From the NCBI GenBank assembly GCA_017304845.1, contig JAFKLL010000012.1, positions 78,944-142,943 of the forward strand: a stretch of 64,000 nt of DNA, in the 5' to 3' direction. Below, piece by piece: positions 36,358-44,122 of this stretch (positions are counted from its first letter, which is position 1; each line of letters begins with the position of its first letter). Source of the DNA: Solirubrobacterales bacterium (lineage in GTDB: Bacteria; Actinomycetota; Thermoleophilia; Solirubrobacterales; 70-9). Under the pieces are notes generated by a model. It saw only the letters and a list, made by a program, of their open reading frames with translations, was not told the origin of the DNA and did no database searches. Both the position numbers and the translations under genes were made by a program.

Positions 36358-36369
36358 ACCGACGGTATG
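36355..36369. promoter_or_regulatory. TetR operator, copy 1 (overlaps the regulator start codon)
   Basis: CATACCGACGGTATG, a perfect palindrome around a central A. Its first three bases are the complement of the TetR start codon. Identical to copy 2; the centres are 32 bases apart, about three helical turns. Confidence 0.85.
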
Positions 36370-36386
36370 TTATCTTGCGGGAAATA

Positions 36387-36401
36387 CATACCGACGGTAT
36401 G
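36387..36401. promoter_or_regulatory. TetR operator, copy 2
   Basis: A second exact CATACCGACGGTATG, 22 bases before the hydrolase start, well placed to block its promoter. Flanks extend the match by one base on each side (ACATAC...GTATGT). Confidence 0.85.
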
Positions 36402-36423
36402 TGAAATCGAGAGGAAGGCTTCG

Positions 36424-37275
36424 ATGAGCCAAGAGACAGTTGAACTGCCGCAGGGGACCGTCGCCTACCGGGACGAGGGCGAAGGTCCGGTCCTCCTCTT
36501 CTCGCACGGGATATTCGTGGACTCTTCTCTCTGGGACGGGCTGGTCGAACGCCTGGCGCCGGCCGGCTTCCGGTGCGTCCGTCCCGAGACCCCGATGGGC
36601 GCCCACCGGATCCCCCTCAATCCCGACACGGAGCTCTCGCCGCCGAAGGTGGCGGACCTGCTCGCCGACTTCATCGATGCGTTGGACCTCGGTCCGGTGA
36701 CGGTGGTCGGCAGCGATTCCGGTGGCGCGGTCGCCCAGATGCTCGCCGCGCAGCACCCGGAGAAGGTGGCCGCGATCGTCCTGAACAACTGCGACGCCCT
36801 CGACGTCTATCCGCCCTTCCCCTACAACGCCCTGCCCCCGCTGGCCCGGGTGCCCGGCAGCATCGCCACGCTCGGGCTGCTGTCGAAGCTAAAGCCGATC
36901 CGCTGGGCCACCTACAGGGCGTTGACGGCCGATCCGATCCCGGACCGGCAGCTCAAGAAATGGCTGGAGCCGACGGGCAGCGACCCGGCGATCCGAAGGG
37001 ACGCGAAGAAGGTGATCGGCGGGCTGGAGAAGAACCAGGCGATCGAGGCTGCGGAGAAGCTGCGCCACTTCGAGAAGCCGGTGCTGCTCGCCTGGGGAAC
37101 AGGCGACAGGTTCTTCAAGCTGGAGTTGGCCGAGCGGCTTGCGGCGATGATCCCGAATGCCCGGATCGCCGAGATCGAGGGCGGGAAGACATTCGTCGCG
37201 CTCGACAACCCCGACGAGGTGGCGGACCTGATCACCGACTTCGCCCGGAACACGGCCGGGATTCTCATCCAATAG
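36424..37275 (+). CDS. Alpha/beta-fold hydrolase under TetR control
   Basis: Encodes 283 residues from ATG at 36424 (AGAGGAAGGC upstream). Oxyanion LFSHGIFVDSSLW. The nucleophile elbow is VVGSDSGGAVAQ, with aspartate in the nucleophile region (G-S-D-S-G), as in haloalkane dehalogenases and epoxide hydrolases. The acid lies in LLAWGTGDRFFKLE. The usual catalytic histidine near the end is not obvious: the segment reads EIEGGKTFVALDNP. An atypical or inactive member is possible. A long hairpin spans its stop codon. Confidence 0.85.
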   Translation: MSQETVELPQGTVAYRDEGEGPVLLFSHGIFVDSSLWDGLVERLAPAGFRCVRPETPMGAHRIPLNPDTELSPPKVADLLADFIDALDLGPVTVVGSDSGGAVAQMLAAQHPEKVAAIVLNNCDALDVYPPFPYNALPPLARVPGSIATLGLLSKLKPIRWATYRALTADPIPDRQLKKWLEPTGSDPAIRRDAKKVIGGLEKNQAIEAAEKLRHFEKPVLLAWGTGDRFFKLELAERLAAMIPNARIAEIEGGKTFVALDNPDEVADLITDFARNTAGILIQ

Positions 37276-37293
37276 GCACGAGAATCCCGGCCG
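37253..37293. terminator. Strong hairpin across the hydrolase stop codon
   Basis: A perfect 14-bp inverted repeat (CGGCCGGGATTCTC at 37253-37266, GAGAATCCCGGCCG at 37280-37293) with a 13-base loop containing the TAG stop. It separates the hydrolase gene from the convergent FG-GAP gene, so it can end transcription from both sides. Confidence 0.75.
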
Positions 37294-37309
37294 CGCTCCG
37301 CTCTCCGAG

Positions 37310-39451
37310 CTAGCGGAGCTTGACGCGCTTGGTGGCGGCTCGCTTGACGCTGCCCGAGGCCGCCGTGACCTTGACCTTGAGGTTCTTGGGGCGCTTGCCC
37401 TTGAACCTCTTGGTCTTGATCCGGAGCTTCCTGGTGACCTGCCTGCCGGGGGCGAGGTTGGCCACCTTGATCGCGCGAGGGCTCCTGGCCAGCCTGGCCG
37501 GGGCGGTGGCGCGGATCACCAGGGGCTTCGCGGCGCCGTTGCCGACGTTCCCGACCGTGGCGGTGAGGACCAGGACCTTGCCTCGCTTGACCTTGCGGGC
37601 GGACTTCAGCTTCAGGGTCAGTTTCGGCTTGGTCTCCGGTGGCGGGGGGATCGGATCGGTGATCGCCTTGCCGGTCAGCGCGACCTGGGTGGGGCCGGGG
37701 TGGGTGCTGCTGAAGGCGTCGATGTCGAGGCTGGCGGTGCGGGTGCCGGCCGAACCGGACTTCGGATCGAAGGCCACGCTGATCGAGCAGGTGCCGGTGT
37801 TCGCCGGGATCATCGGGGTGCAGTCGTTGGACTTGATCACGAACGAATCAGCGTCGGGCCCGTTCAGCGCAGCACCCGTGAACGGCACCTGGGCGGGCCC
37901 GCTCGAGGTCAGGGTGAACGTCTGCGAGGCCCTCCCGATCGAGGAGCCGATCTTCGCCTCGCCGAAGTCGAACGGGCTCGGCTGGACCGTGAACTCGGCC
38001 CGGCGGGCGTAGCCGCTGAGCGGGATCTCCTGGTCGAAGTCCGGGTCGTTGTTGGAGAGGAAGGTCAGGCTCGCCTCGCGGAGGCCGCCCGTGTCGGCGG
38101 CCGGGCTGAACGTGATGTCCAGGGAGCAGTGGTTGCCGAACTCGATCGGGTTCAGGCAGGCGGTCGGGTCGTCGATGCTGAAGTCAGCGGCGTCCGGGCC
38201 GGTCAGCTGCGGCGCACCGAGCTGGAGCGGTGCGCCACCGCCCGAGTAGATCACCACGGTCTCGGTCTTCGCGGCGGGCGCGTACCCGGAGGTCACCTCG
38301 CCGAACTCGAGGCCGTCCGGGGGCACGAAGTCCATGTAGGGAGGCGTGTGGCCGGTCAGGTAGACCGAGGTGGTTCCGACTCCGGAGACATCGATGTCGA
38401 GGCTCGCGGTGGGGGTCGGGTACGAGGTGGGGGAGAAGGTCACCGCGATCGAGCACTCCTCGCCCGAGCCGAGCAGCGACAGGCAGTCGTTGCTCTCCAC
38501 GTTGAACTGATCCGGATTGGTTCCGGACTTGGTGACCGAGCTCACGAGGACCGACGGGCCGCCCGTGTTCTTGACGGTGACGACCTGCTGGGCAGAGGTC
38601 TGGTTGATCCGCGTGGTCGGAAAGTCGAGCGAGGCCGGGGAGACGCCGACATCAGGCTGGTTGATCAGCACGTCGATGCCGCGGGCCTGGTTGGTGTCAC
38701 CGCCGTGCGTGCTGGTGGAGGCCAGGTCCGGGGCGCCGTCTCCGTTGAAGTCGCCCGTCGTGAGGGTGTTGGCGGCGAAGTCCTTGCCGTTCACCTTGGG
38801 CAGCGGGAAGGGCGAGCCCTCGAACGCGGAGAGGCTCCCGGTCCCGTCGCTCGCCATCGTCGCGACGCTCCGGCTCCCGCCGCGGTTGGCGATCGCCAGG
38901 TCCTGCCACCCGTCGAGGTTCAGATCGCCGACCGCGAGCGCATACGGGTAGTCGCCGGGGAGCGGAACGGTGCCGCCCGCTGCGGGGTTGTCGACCAGGC
39001 CGGTGGCGCTGCCGACCGAGGTGAACACGGAGTTCGCGTTGGGGACGTCGACGGCGAGGTCGTCGTACGCGTCCCCGTTGAGGTCGATCGCCCGGAGGGA
39101 GGACGGCCACTGGTACTGGTCGAGCAGGCGGGCCGGGGTGCCGGTTGAGGTGAACGCGCCGGTCCCGTCTCCCTCCGCGGTGAACACGGCGGGGGCCGAG
39201 TTGGTGTTGTCGTCGAGGCCGAGAGCCACGTCGGGATTGCCGTCGCCGTCGAAATCGCCGATCGCGGAGGTGGTGAAGCTTCCGCTGGGATTGACGATCG
39301 AAGGCGGCACCAGGAACGGGCTGCCGGGGGCGTCGGTGAACTGACCCGTCGAGCTGCCCAGGGCGACCATGAACGTGCGGCGGGTCATTCCCGCCACGAC
39401 GTCCGGCCAGCCGTCGCCGTTCACATCACCGACGCTGCCGACGCTGATCAC
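37310..39451 (-). pseudogene. FG-GAP/anchor-D protein, downstream part of a frameshifted gene
   Basis: This 713-codon frame starts at a GTG but has no signal peptide and begins in the middle of an FG-GAP repeat (GDVNGDGWPDVVAG). More FG-GAP repeats follow to about residue 250 (GDFDGDGNPDVALG, GDLNLDGWQDLAIANR), then three or four choice-of-anchor-D/ASH-type Ig repeats (SPASLDFPTTRIN, GLEFGEVTSG, SPFDFGEAKIG). It ends in a basic Ig-like domain with KVKRGKVLVLTA. The missing N-terminus is the overlapping frame at 39448-39921. Compared with the paralogue at 40462, the two are one gene broken by a one-base shift, either real or an assembly error; GTGA coupling of two proteins is the alternative. 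Confidence 0.75.
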
Positions 39452-39921
39452 GGTCGGGTGTTGGGCCCGGGCTGCGGCGCGGTGTAGGTGAAGTCAGGAT
39501 CCGTGGCGAAGGTGCCGTCGCCGTGGCCGAGGAAGGTGTCGAAAGTGCGCGGGTAGGTGTCGTTCATGACCAGCAGGTCGGTCGCGCTGTCTCCGCCGAA
39601 CTGGCCGGTGAACACGCTGATCCGCCCGTTTCCGGCGCTCCCCGTCCCGAACGGGCTTCCCGGCGCCTGGGTGAATCCGGTTCCCTCGTTGTTCGCGAGG
39701 AAGACATAGACCCCCATCGAGTTGCCGACGCTGACGATGTCGTCGTTGCCGTTGCCGTCGAGATCGGCCGTGGCGGCATCGTTGACCTGATCGTTCGGTG
39801 ACGGGATCGTGATCGGGCTTGCGGCCGAAGGCTGGAACGAAAGCGCCGATGCCGCCTGGGGCATCAGACCGAGGCCTGCGATCGCGAGGACAGCCAACGA
39901 CGTGAGTCGCTTGGTAGACAT
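39448..39921 (-). pseudogene. FG-GAP protein, N-terminal part of the same frameshifted gene
   Basis: Encodes 157 residues from ATG at 39921 (AGGAG upstream): signal peptide (SLAVLAIAGLGLMPQAASA), then FG-GAP repeats (ATADLDGNGNDDIVSVG; GQFGGDSATDLLV). It stops at 39448, after APQPGPNTRP, inside a run of C and G (CAGCCCGGGCCC). The other frame continues with HPTVISVGSVGDVNG, which aligns with YPNVIADVDDDGD of the intact paralogue at the same point. Probably secreted if the frame is restored. Confidence 0.75.
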
Positions 39922-40011
39922 TTCTATGCTCCTGGGGTTCGACGACGAGATGCCCAACCGTGGCTGTGAAGCTTCCAGTTCCCGGCCCCTGCGAGTTGGC
40001 GCCGGGGAATA

Positions 40012-40040
40012 TTGACAGACGGCTCCCCCGATACCCTGAT
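40012..40040 (+). promoter_or_regulatory. Possible promoter for a near-leaderless thioesterase mRNA
   Basis: A consensus -35 box TTGACA (40012-40017) is followed after 17 bases by CCTGAT (40035-40040), a weak -10. Transcription would start within a few bases of the ATG at 40050, giving a leaderless or very short leader, common in actinobacteria. The -10 is poor, so low confidence. Confidence 0.3.
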
Positions 40041-40049
40041 GCGTCAGGT

Positions 40050-40469
40050 ATGAGCCCAGAGACCACTCACAGCTTCCGTGTCCGTTACAACGAGTGCGAT
40101 CAGGTTGGGATCGTCTTCAACGCGAACTTCCTGATCTATGCGGATGTGGCGGCGAACGAGTTTTGGCGGGAGCACCTCGGCGGGTACTCGACGCTGAAGG
40201 ATCTCGGTCTGGACGTGGTGCTGGCCGAGGCGAACATCCGGTTCCGCCGGCCGCTGCATTTCGACGAGGACTTCGAGGTCCGGGTCGGCGTCGGCACCAT
40301 CACCAGCCGGTCGATGGAGATGGAGTTCGGGTTCACCCGTGACGGCGAGGCGGTCGCCGACATCACCATCGCCTACGTCTGCATCGACACCTCGAGCCAG
40401 GAACCCCGGCCGATCCCGGAGGGCATCCGGTCCGTGCTGGAGGGCCAGGGCTCCGAGTCGGCTATCTGA
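40050..40469 (+). CDS. Acyl-CoA thioesterase (4HBT hotdog family)
   Basis: Encodes 139 residues of a YbgC/4-hydroxybenzoyl-CoA thioesterase-type hotdog protein. The family signature RVRYNECDQVGIVFNANFL carries the catalytic aspartate, followed by HLGGYSTLKDLGLDVVLAE. ATG at 40050 is preferred to 39960 because the added residues are not family-like. It overlaps the convergent FG-GAP gene by 8 bases. It could release free acids from the CoA esters of the catabolic clusters. Confidence 0.9.
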   Translation: MSPETTHSFRVRYNECDQVGIVFNANFLIYADVAANEFWREHLGGYSTLKDLGLDVVLAEANIRFRRPLHFDEDFEVRVGVGTITSRSMEMEFGFTRDGEAVADITIAYVCIDTSSQEPRPIPEGIRSVLEGQGSESAI

Positions 40470-43400
40470 TCCGCGTCACCCGGGCCGCGGCCGCGGGCTT
40501 CACGCCCTTGGCCGCGGCGGTGACCTTCACCCTCAGCTTCTTGCCCTTCTTGGCGGTCTTCTTGACGCGGACCTTGATCTTCCGGGTCACCTTCTTGCCG
40601 GCGGCGACGCTCGGGATCCGGATCGGCTTCACGGTCTTTGCGAGCTTCTTCGGCAGCTTCGCCCTCAGGACCACCCCGGTGGCGGCCACCTGACCGCTGT
40701 TGGCGATCTTCGCGGTGAGGACCAGAACCTTGCCTCGCTTGACCTTCTTCGGGCCGGAGAGCTTCAGGGACAGCTTCGCCGGGTTCAGGCCGCGGGCCGA
40801 TCCGCTCAGGGGGATGGTCTGGGTCTCGAGGTTGCCCGCGACCTTGAGGTCGGCGTGGTGCGTCCCAGCCGAGGTCGGCCTGTAGGTCACGGTGAACTCG
40901 CACTCCTCGCCCCGGACGAGGCCGGAACAGCCGCCGTCCTGGGCCTTGACCGAGAACGCCGAGGCGTCGGCCCCCTCGACGGTCAGCGAGCCGAGGGTGA
41001 ACGGGGCGTCCCCGTTCGAGATCAGCGAGCTCGTCTGTGAGATCTCGGTTCCGACGACCGTCTCCCCGAAGGCGATCTCGCTCGGAGCGTTCACGTAGGC
41101 CGCTATGCCGCGGCCGGCAAGAGCCACATTGGCCGAGCCGAAGTTTCCGGAGAGGGTCAGCCAGGCCTGCTTGCCCGCAATCGCGCTGGGCGTGAACTCG
41201 ACCGTGACCTCGCAGGTCTGGTCCTCGGTCAGGCCGGTGCAGCTCGCGGGCTGATCGACCGAGAACATGTCCGCGTCGGGACCGTTGATCGCCGGGGCGT
41301 CCAGCTTGAGCGGGGCGGTCCCGGTCGAGGTCACGGTCACCGTGGCGGAGCCGGTCTGGCCGACCTCGACATCGCCGAGGTCGACGCTTTCCGTGCTCAC
41401 GGAGGCTCCGCCCCGGGTGAGGGTGGCGCTGAGCGGCACATCGACCGAGTTGCCGTTGGTGAGCACGTGGAGCGTCTCGGTGTTGGCGCCCCAGGCCGCG
41501 TTCGACGGGTCGAAGGTGACGGTCAGGTCACAGCTCTCGCCGGGCGAGGTCGTCACCGGGTCCTCCTGGGTGCCCATGCAGGCGGCGCCGTTCACCGAGA
41601 ACGGTCCCGAGGTGAAGTTCGGAGGGCCTTCCAGGTCGCCGAAGTAGCCGGCCGCGATCATGTCGGCGGTGCCATCGGACTCGAGCTCCAGGGTCTGAGC
41701 GGGGGGCGTCCCGTCGTAGGGATCGACCTCGCCGAACTGGATGCTGGTCGGGTGCGGCGTCACATGTGCCGCGGTCGCCGTTCCGGTGAGAGGGATGACC
41801 AGCTCGTTGTCGTCTCTCGTGTTGTTCTCGATCACGAGCTCCGCGCTCCGGGCGCCGGAAGCGCCGCTCTCAGGTGCGAAACGCACCTCCACCGGGCAGG
41901 AGTTCCCGGGAGTGACGACGCTGCATGACGGGGAGCCGACGAAGGTGAAGTCGTCGCTGTCGTCGCCCTCGATCGAGATCGGGAACGCGCTCAGGTTGGT
42001 GGTTCCGGTCGAGCTGATCGTGAAGGTCTTGGTCTTCGGGGTCCCGTACATCCCCATCTCCACCGAGCCGAAGTCATGGCTGGTGGGGGTGACCGAGATC
42101 CCGGGGTCGATGCCGACCCCGTCGACCCCGAAGGCCTGGGTGCCGCCGCCGGCGGGGTCGCTGCTCGGAATCATGATCGACGTGCCCTTGAAGCCGACCG
42201 TGGTCGGGGTGAAGTGGATGTCGAGGGTGCATGTCGCGTCCGGGGCGATCGTCTCGCCCGCGCACTCGTCGTTGACGATCGAGAAGAACTCGGACTGGCC
42301 CGGGTTGTTGAAAACGGAGGGGGTGCCGATCGTCACCGGGCCGGTCCCGGTCGACTCGAGCGTGATCCTGACCGACGAGGTGTCGCCCTTGAACGTCGTG
42401 CCGAGATGGGTCAGGCCGGAGGGGACGGTCAACTCCGGCTCACCGCCCTTGCCGGTCAGCGGGACGGCGATGTCCGCCTGGTTCGACATCGCGTACCGGA
42501 GGGTGGCGCTCTTGTCGCCGCCGGAGGTGGGGGAGAAGGTCACGGCCTGGATGCAGCTGTCGTTGCCGGGGATCTGCCCGCCGCCGCAGGTGGTGGCCCC
42601 GAGCGAGAACTGGTCGGCGTCGGCTCCGGTGATCGTGATGTTCTGGGCCGGGATCGCGGGCGCCGCGCCGGCGTTGGCGATCGTCACGGACTGCGGGGAC
42701 GAGGACTGGCCGGGAACCACCATGCCGAAGTCGACGCTCGACGGGCTGGGGGAGGCGTCCGGCTGGCTGATCAGGATGTCGATGCCGCGGGCCTGGGTGG
42801 CCTGCCCCGAGTGCGAGGAGTCCGCCGCGATGTCGGCGACCCCGTCGCCGTTGAAGTCGCCGCCGTAGATCGCGTTGACGGCGAAGTTGTTGCCGTCGAT
42901 CGTGGGCAGGACGAAGGGCGAACCGGCGAAGGGCGCGATCGTGCCGTCGCCGACGTTCTTGATCGCCGTCGCCTTGCCGCTGCCGCGGACACCGACCAGC
43001 ACGTCGGTCCGGCTGTCGTGGTCGAGGTCGGCCAGGCCCACCTGGTACGGCCCGTAGCCGGCGTTCAGCGAGCCGCCCGAGGCGCTGTTCTCGACCAGGC
43101 CCGAGGCGCTGCCGAGCAGGGTGAAGACATTGTCCGCGGACCCGCCGCTGTTGTCGCTCATCCCGACGATCAGATCGTCACGGGAGTCGGCGTCGAGCCG
43201 GATCGTCGCGATCGACTGGGGCGCCATGGGTCCGCTCAGGAGCGGCGCCCCGCCGTCGGGCGTGAAGGTGCCGTCGCCGTTGCCCTCGGCCACGTAGACG
43301 CCGGTCGGGGCGACGACCCCGCCGTCCCGGCGCATCGCCAGGGCCAGGTCGACGTTGCCGTCGCCGTCCCAGTCGCCGACGGCGACGCTGCCGAAGGCAT

Positions 43401-44034
43401 CGAACTGGCCTCTAGTCGCCTGGTCGGCGAAATAGGTGATGGGTTGCGGGGCGAAGTTCCCGTCGCCGTCGTTGAGGATCACGTCGAAGGCGAAGTCGTA
43501 CATGCCGGCCACGATGTCCTGATCGCCATCGTCATCGACGTCGGCGATCACGTTGGGGTAGGGCGCTGCCGGCTGCATGAAGCGGGGAGCTTCGGTGTAG
43601 GGGACGGCGAACGTCGAGTCCGGATCGGCGCCGAACTGCCCCGAGCCGTCACCCAGGTAGAGCTGCCAGTTGCGGTTGCTCACGGTCACGAGCACGTCGA
43701 GGTCGCCGTCGTCGTTGACATCGGCGATGTAGACCGCGCTGACCGACCCCGCGTTCGGCCCGGTGCCGAAGGCCAGCCCGCCGGGGTGGGCGTCGGTGAA
43801 GGTGCCGTTCGCCTGCGCGAGCTTCACCTTGAAGCCGTTCACGCCGCTGACCCCGAAGGCGATGTCGTCTCGACCGTCTTCGTTGAGATCGCCGGCCGCG
43901 CTCATGCTGATCGGATTGCCGCTGTCGGTGATCGGGCTGCCGGTGGCCGGCGTGAACTTGAGCGCGCTCGCACCCTGCGGAGCCACCATCAAGACAGCGG
44001 CGACCAGCGCCAGCAGAGATCCCCTCACGAACAT
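40462..44034 (-). CDS. Giant secreted FG-GAP / anchor-D repeat protein
   Basis: Encodes 1190 residues. A signal peptide ends near PQGASA (about residue 24). An FG-GAP/VCBS beta-propeller region follows to about 420 (GDLNEDGRDDIAFG, ADVNDDGDLDVLV, GDWDGDGNVDLAL, GDFNGDGVADIAA). Then come about six choice-of-anchor-D/ASH Ig-like repeats of roughly 110 residues, each opening with a SVDFG/SHDFG/SIQFG/SVDLG-type strand. The last 110 residues are a very basic Ig-like domain (KKVKRGKVLVLTA; many KK and RK pairs). It is likely displayed on the cell surface. Its ribosome site GGAAAGG lies inside one arm of an inverted repeat. Confidence 0.87.
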   Translation of the reverse strand: MFVRGSLLALVAAVLMVAPQGASALKFTPATGSPITDSGNPISMSAAGDLNEDGRDDIAFGVSGVNGFKVKLAQANGTFTDAHPGGLAFGTGPNAGSVSAVYIADVNDDGDLDVLVTVSNRNWQLYLGDGSGQFGADPDSTFAVPYTEAPRFMQPAAPYPNVIADVDDDGDQDIVAGMYDFAFDVILNDGDGNFAPQPITYFADQATRGQFDAFGSVAVGDWDGDGNVDLALAMRRDGGVVAPTGVYVAEGNGDGTFTPDGGAPLLSGPMAPQSIATIRLDADSRDDLIVGMSDNSGGSADNVFTLLGSASGLVENSASGGSLNAGYGPYQVGLADLDHDSRTDVLVGVRGSGKATAIKNVGDGTIAPFAGSPFVLPTIDGNNFAVNAIYGGDFNGDGVADIAADSSHSGQATQARGIDILISQPDASPSPSSVDFGMVVPGQSSSPQSVTIANAGAAPAIPAQNITITGADADQFSLGATTCGGGQIPGNDSCIQAVTFSPTSGGDKSATLRYAMSNQADIAVPLTGKGGEPELTVPSGLTHLGTTFKGDTSSVRITLESTGTGPVTIGTPSVFNNPGQSEFFSIVNDECAGETIAPDATCTLDIHFTPTTVGFKGTSIMIPSSDPAGGGTQAFGVDGVGIDPGISVTPTSHDFGSVEMGMYGTPKTKTFTISSTGTTNLSAFPISIEGDDSDDFTFVGSPSCSVVTPGNSCPVEVRFAPESGASGARSAELVIENNTRDDNELVIPLTGTATAAHVTPHPTSIQFGEVDPYDGTPPAQTLELESDGTADMIAAGYFGDLEGPPNFTSGPFSVNGAACMGTQEDPVTTSPGESCDLTVTFDPSNAAWGANTETLHVLTNGNSVDVPLSATLTRGGASVSTESVDLGDVEVGQTGSATVTVTSTGTAPLKLDAPAINGPDADMFSVDQPASCTGLTEDQTCEVTVEFTPSAIAGKQAWLTLSGNFGSANVALAGRGIAAYVNAPSEIAFGETVVGTEISQTSSLISNGDAPFTLGSLTVEGADASAFSVKAQDGGCSGLVRGEECEFTVTYRPTSAGTHHADLKVAGNLETQTIPLSGSARGLNPAKLSLKLSGPKKVKRGKVLVLTAKIANSGQVAATGVVLRAKLPKKLAKTVKPIRIPSVAAGKKVTRKIKVRVKKTAKKGKKLRVKVTAAAKGVKPAAAARVTRIR

Positions 44035-44042
44035 ACGACCGA

Positions 44043-44092
44043 CCTTTCCGAAAAATTGACGATGCCAGTATTACGAACACCGTTCGGAAAGG
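44043..44092 (-). promoter_or_regulatory. 10-bp inverted repeat covering the ribosome site of the giant protein gene
   Basis: CCTTTCCGAA (44043-44052) and TTCGGAAAGG (44083-44092) are perfect complements 30 bases apart. On the minus-strand transcript the 3-prime arm contains the Shine-Dalgarno GGAAAGG, 8 bases before the ATG. If transcription begins upstream of 44092, the RNA could fold to hide this site. If it begins between the arms, they would act as a DNA operator pair. Confidence 0.5.
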
Positions 44093-44099
44093 GAAGTCT

Positions 44100-44114
44100 C
44101 GGGGCCGGGCCCCG
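44100..44114. terminator. Short GC palindrome after metH
   Basis: CGGGGCC-G-GGCCCCG directly follows the metH stop (minus strand). It may help terminate metH transcription. A one-base loop and the strong GC bias make it weak evidence. Confidence 0.3.
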
Positions 44115-44122
44115 GAAGGCGA

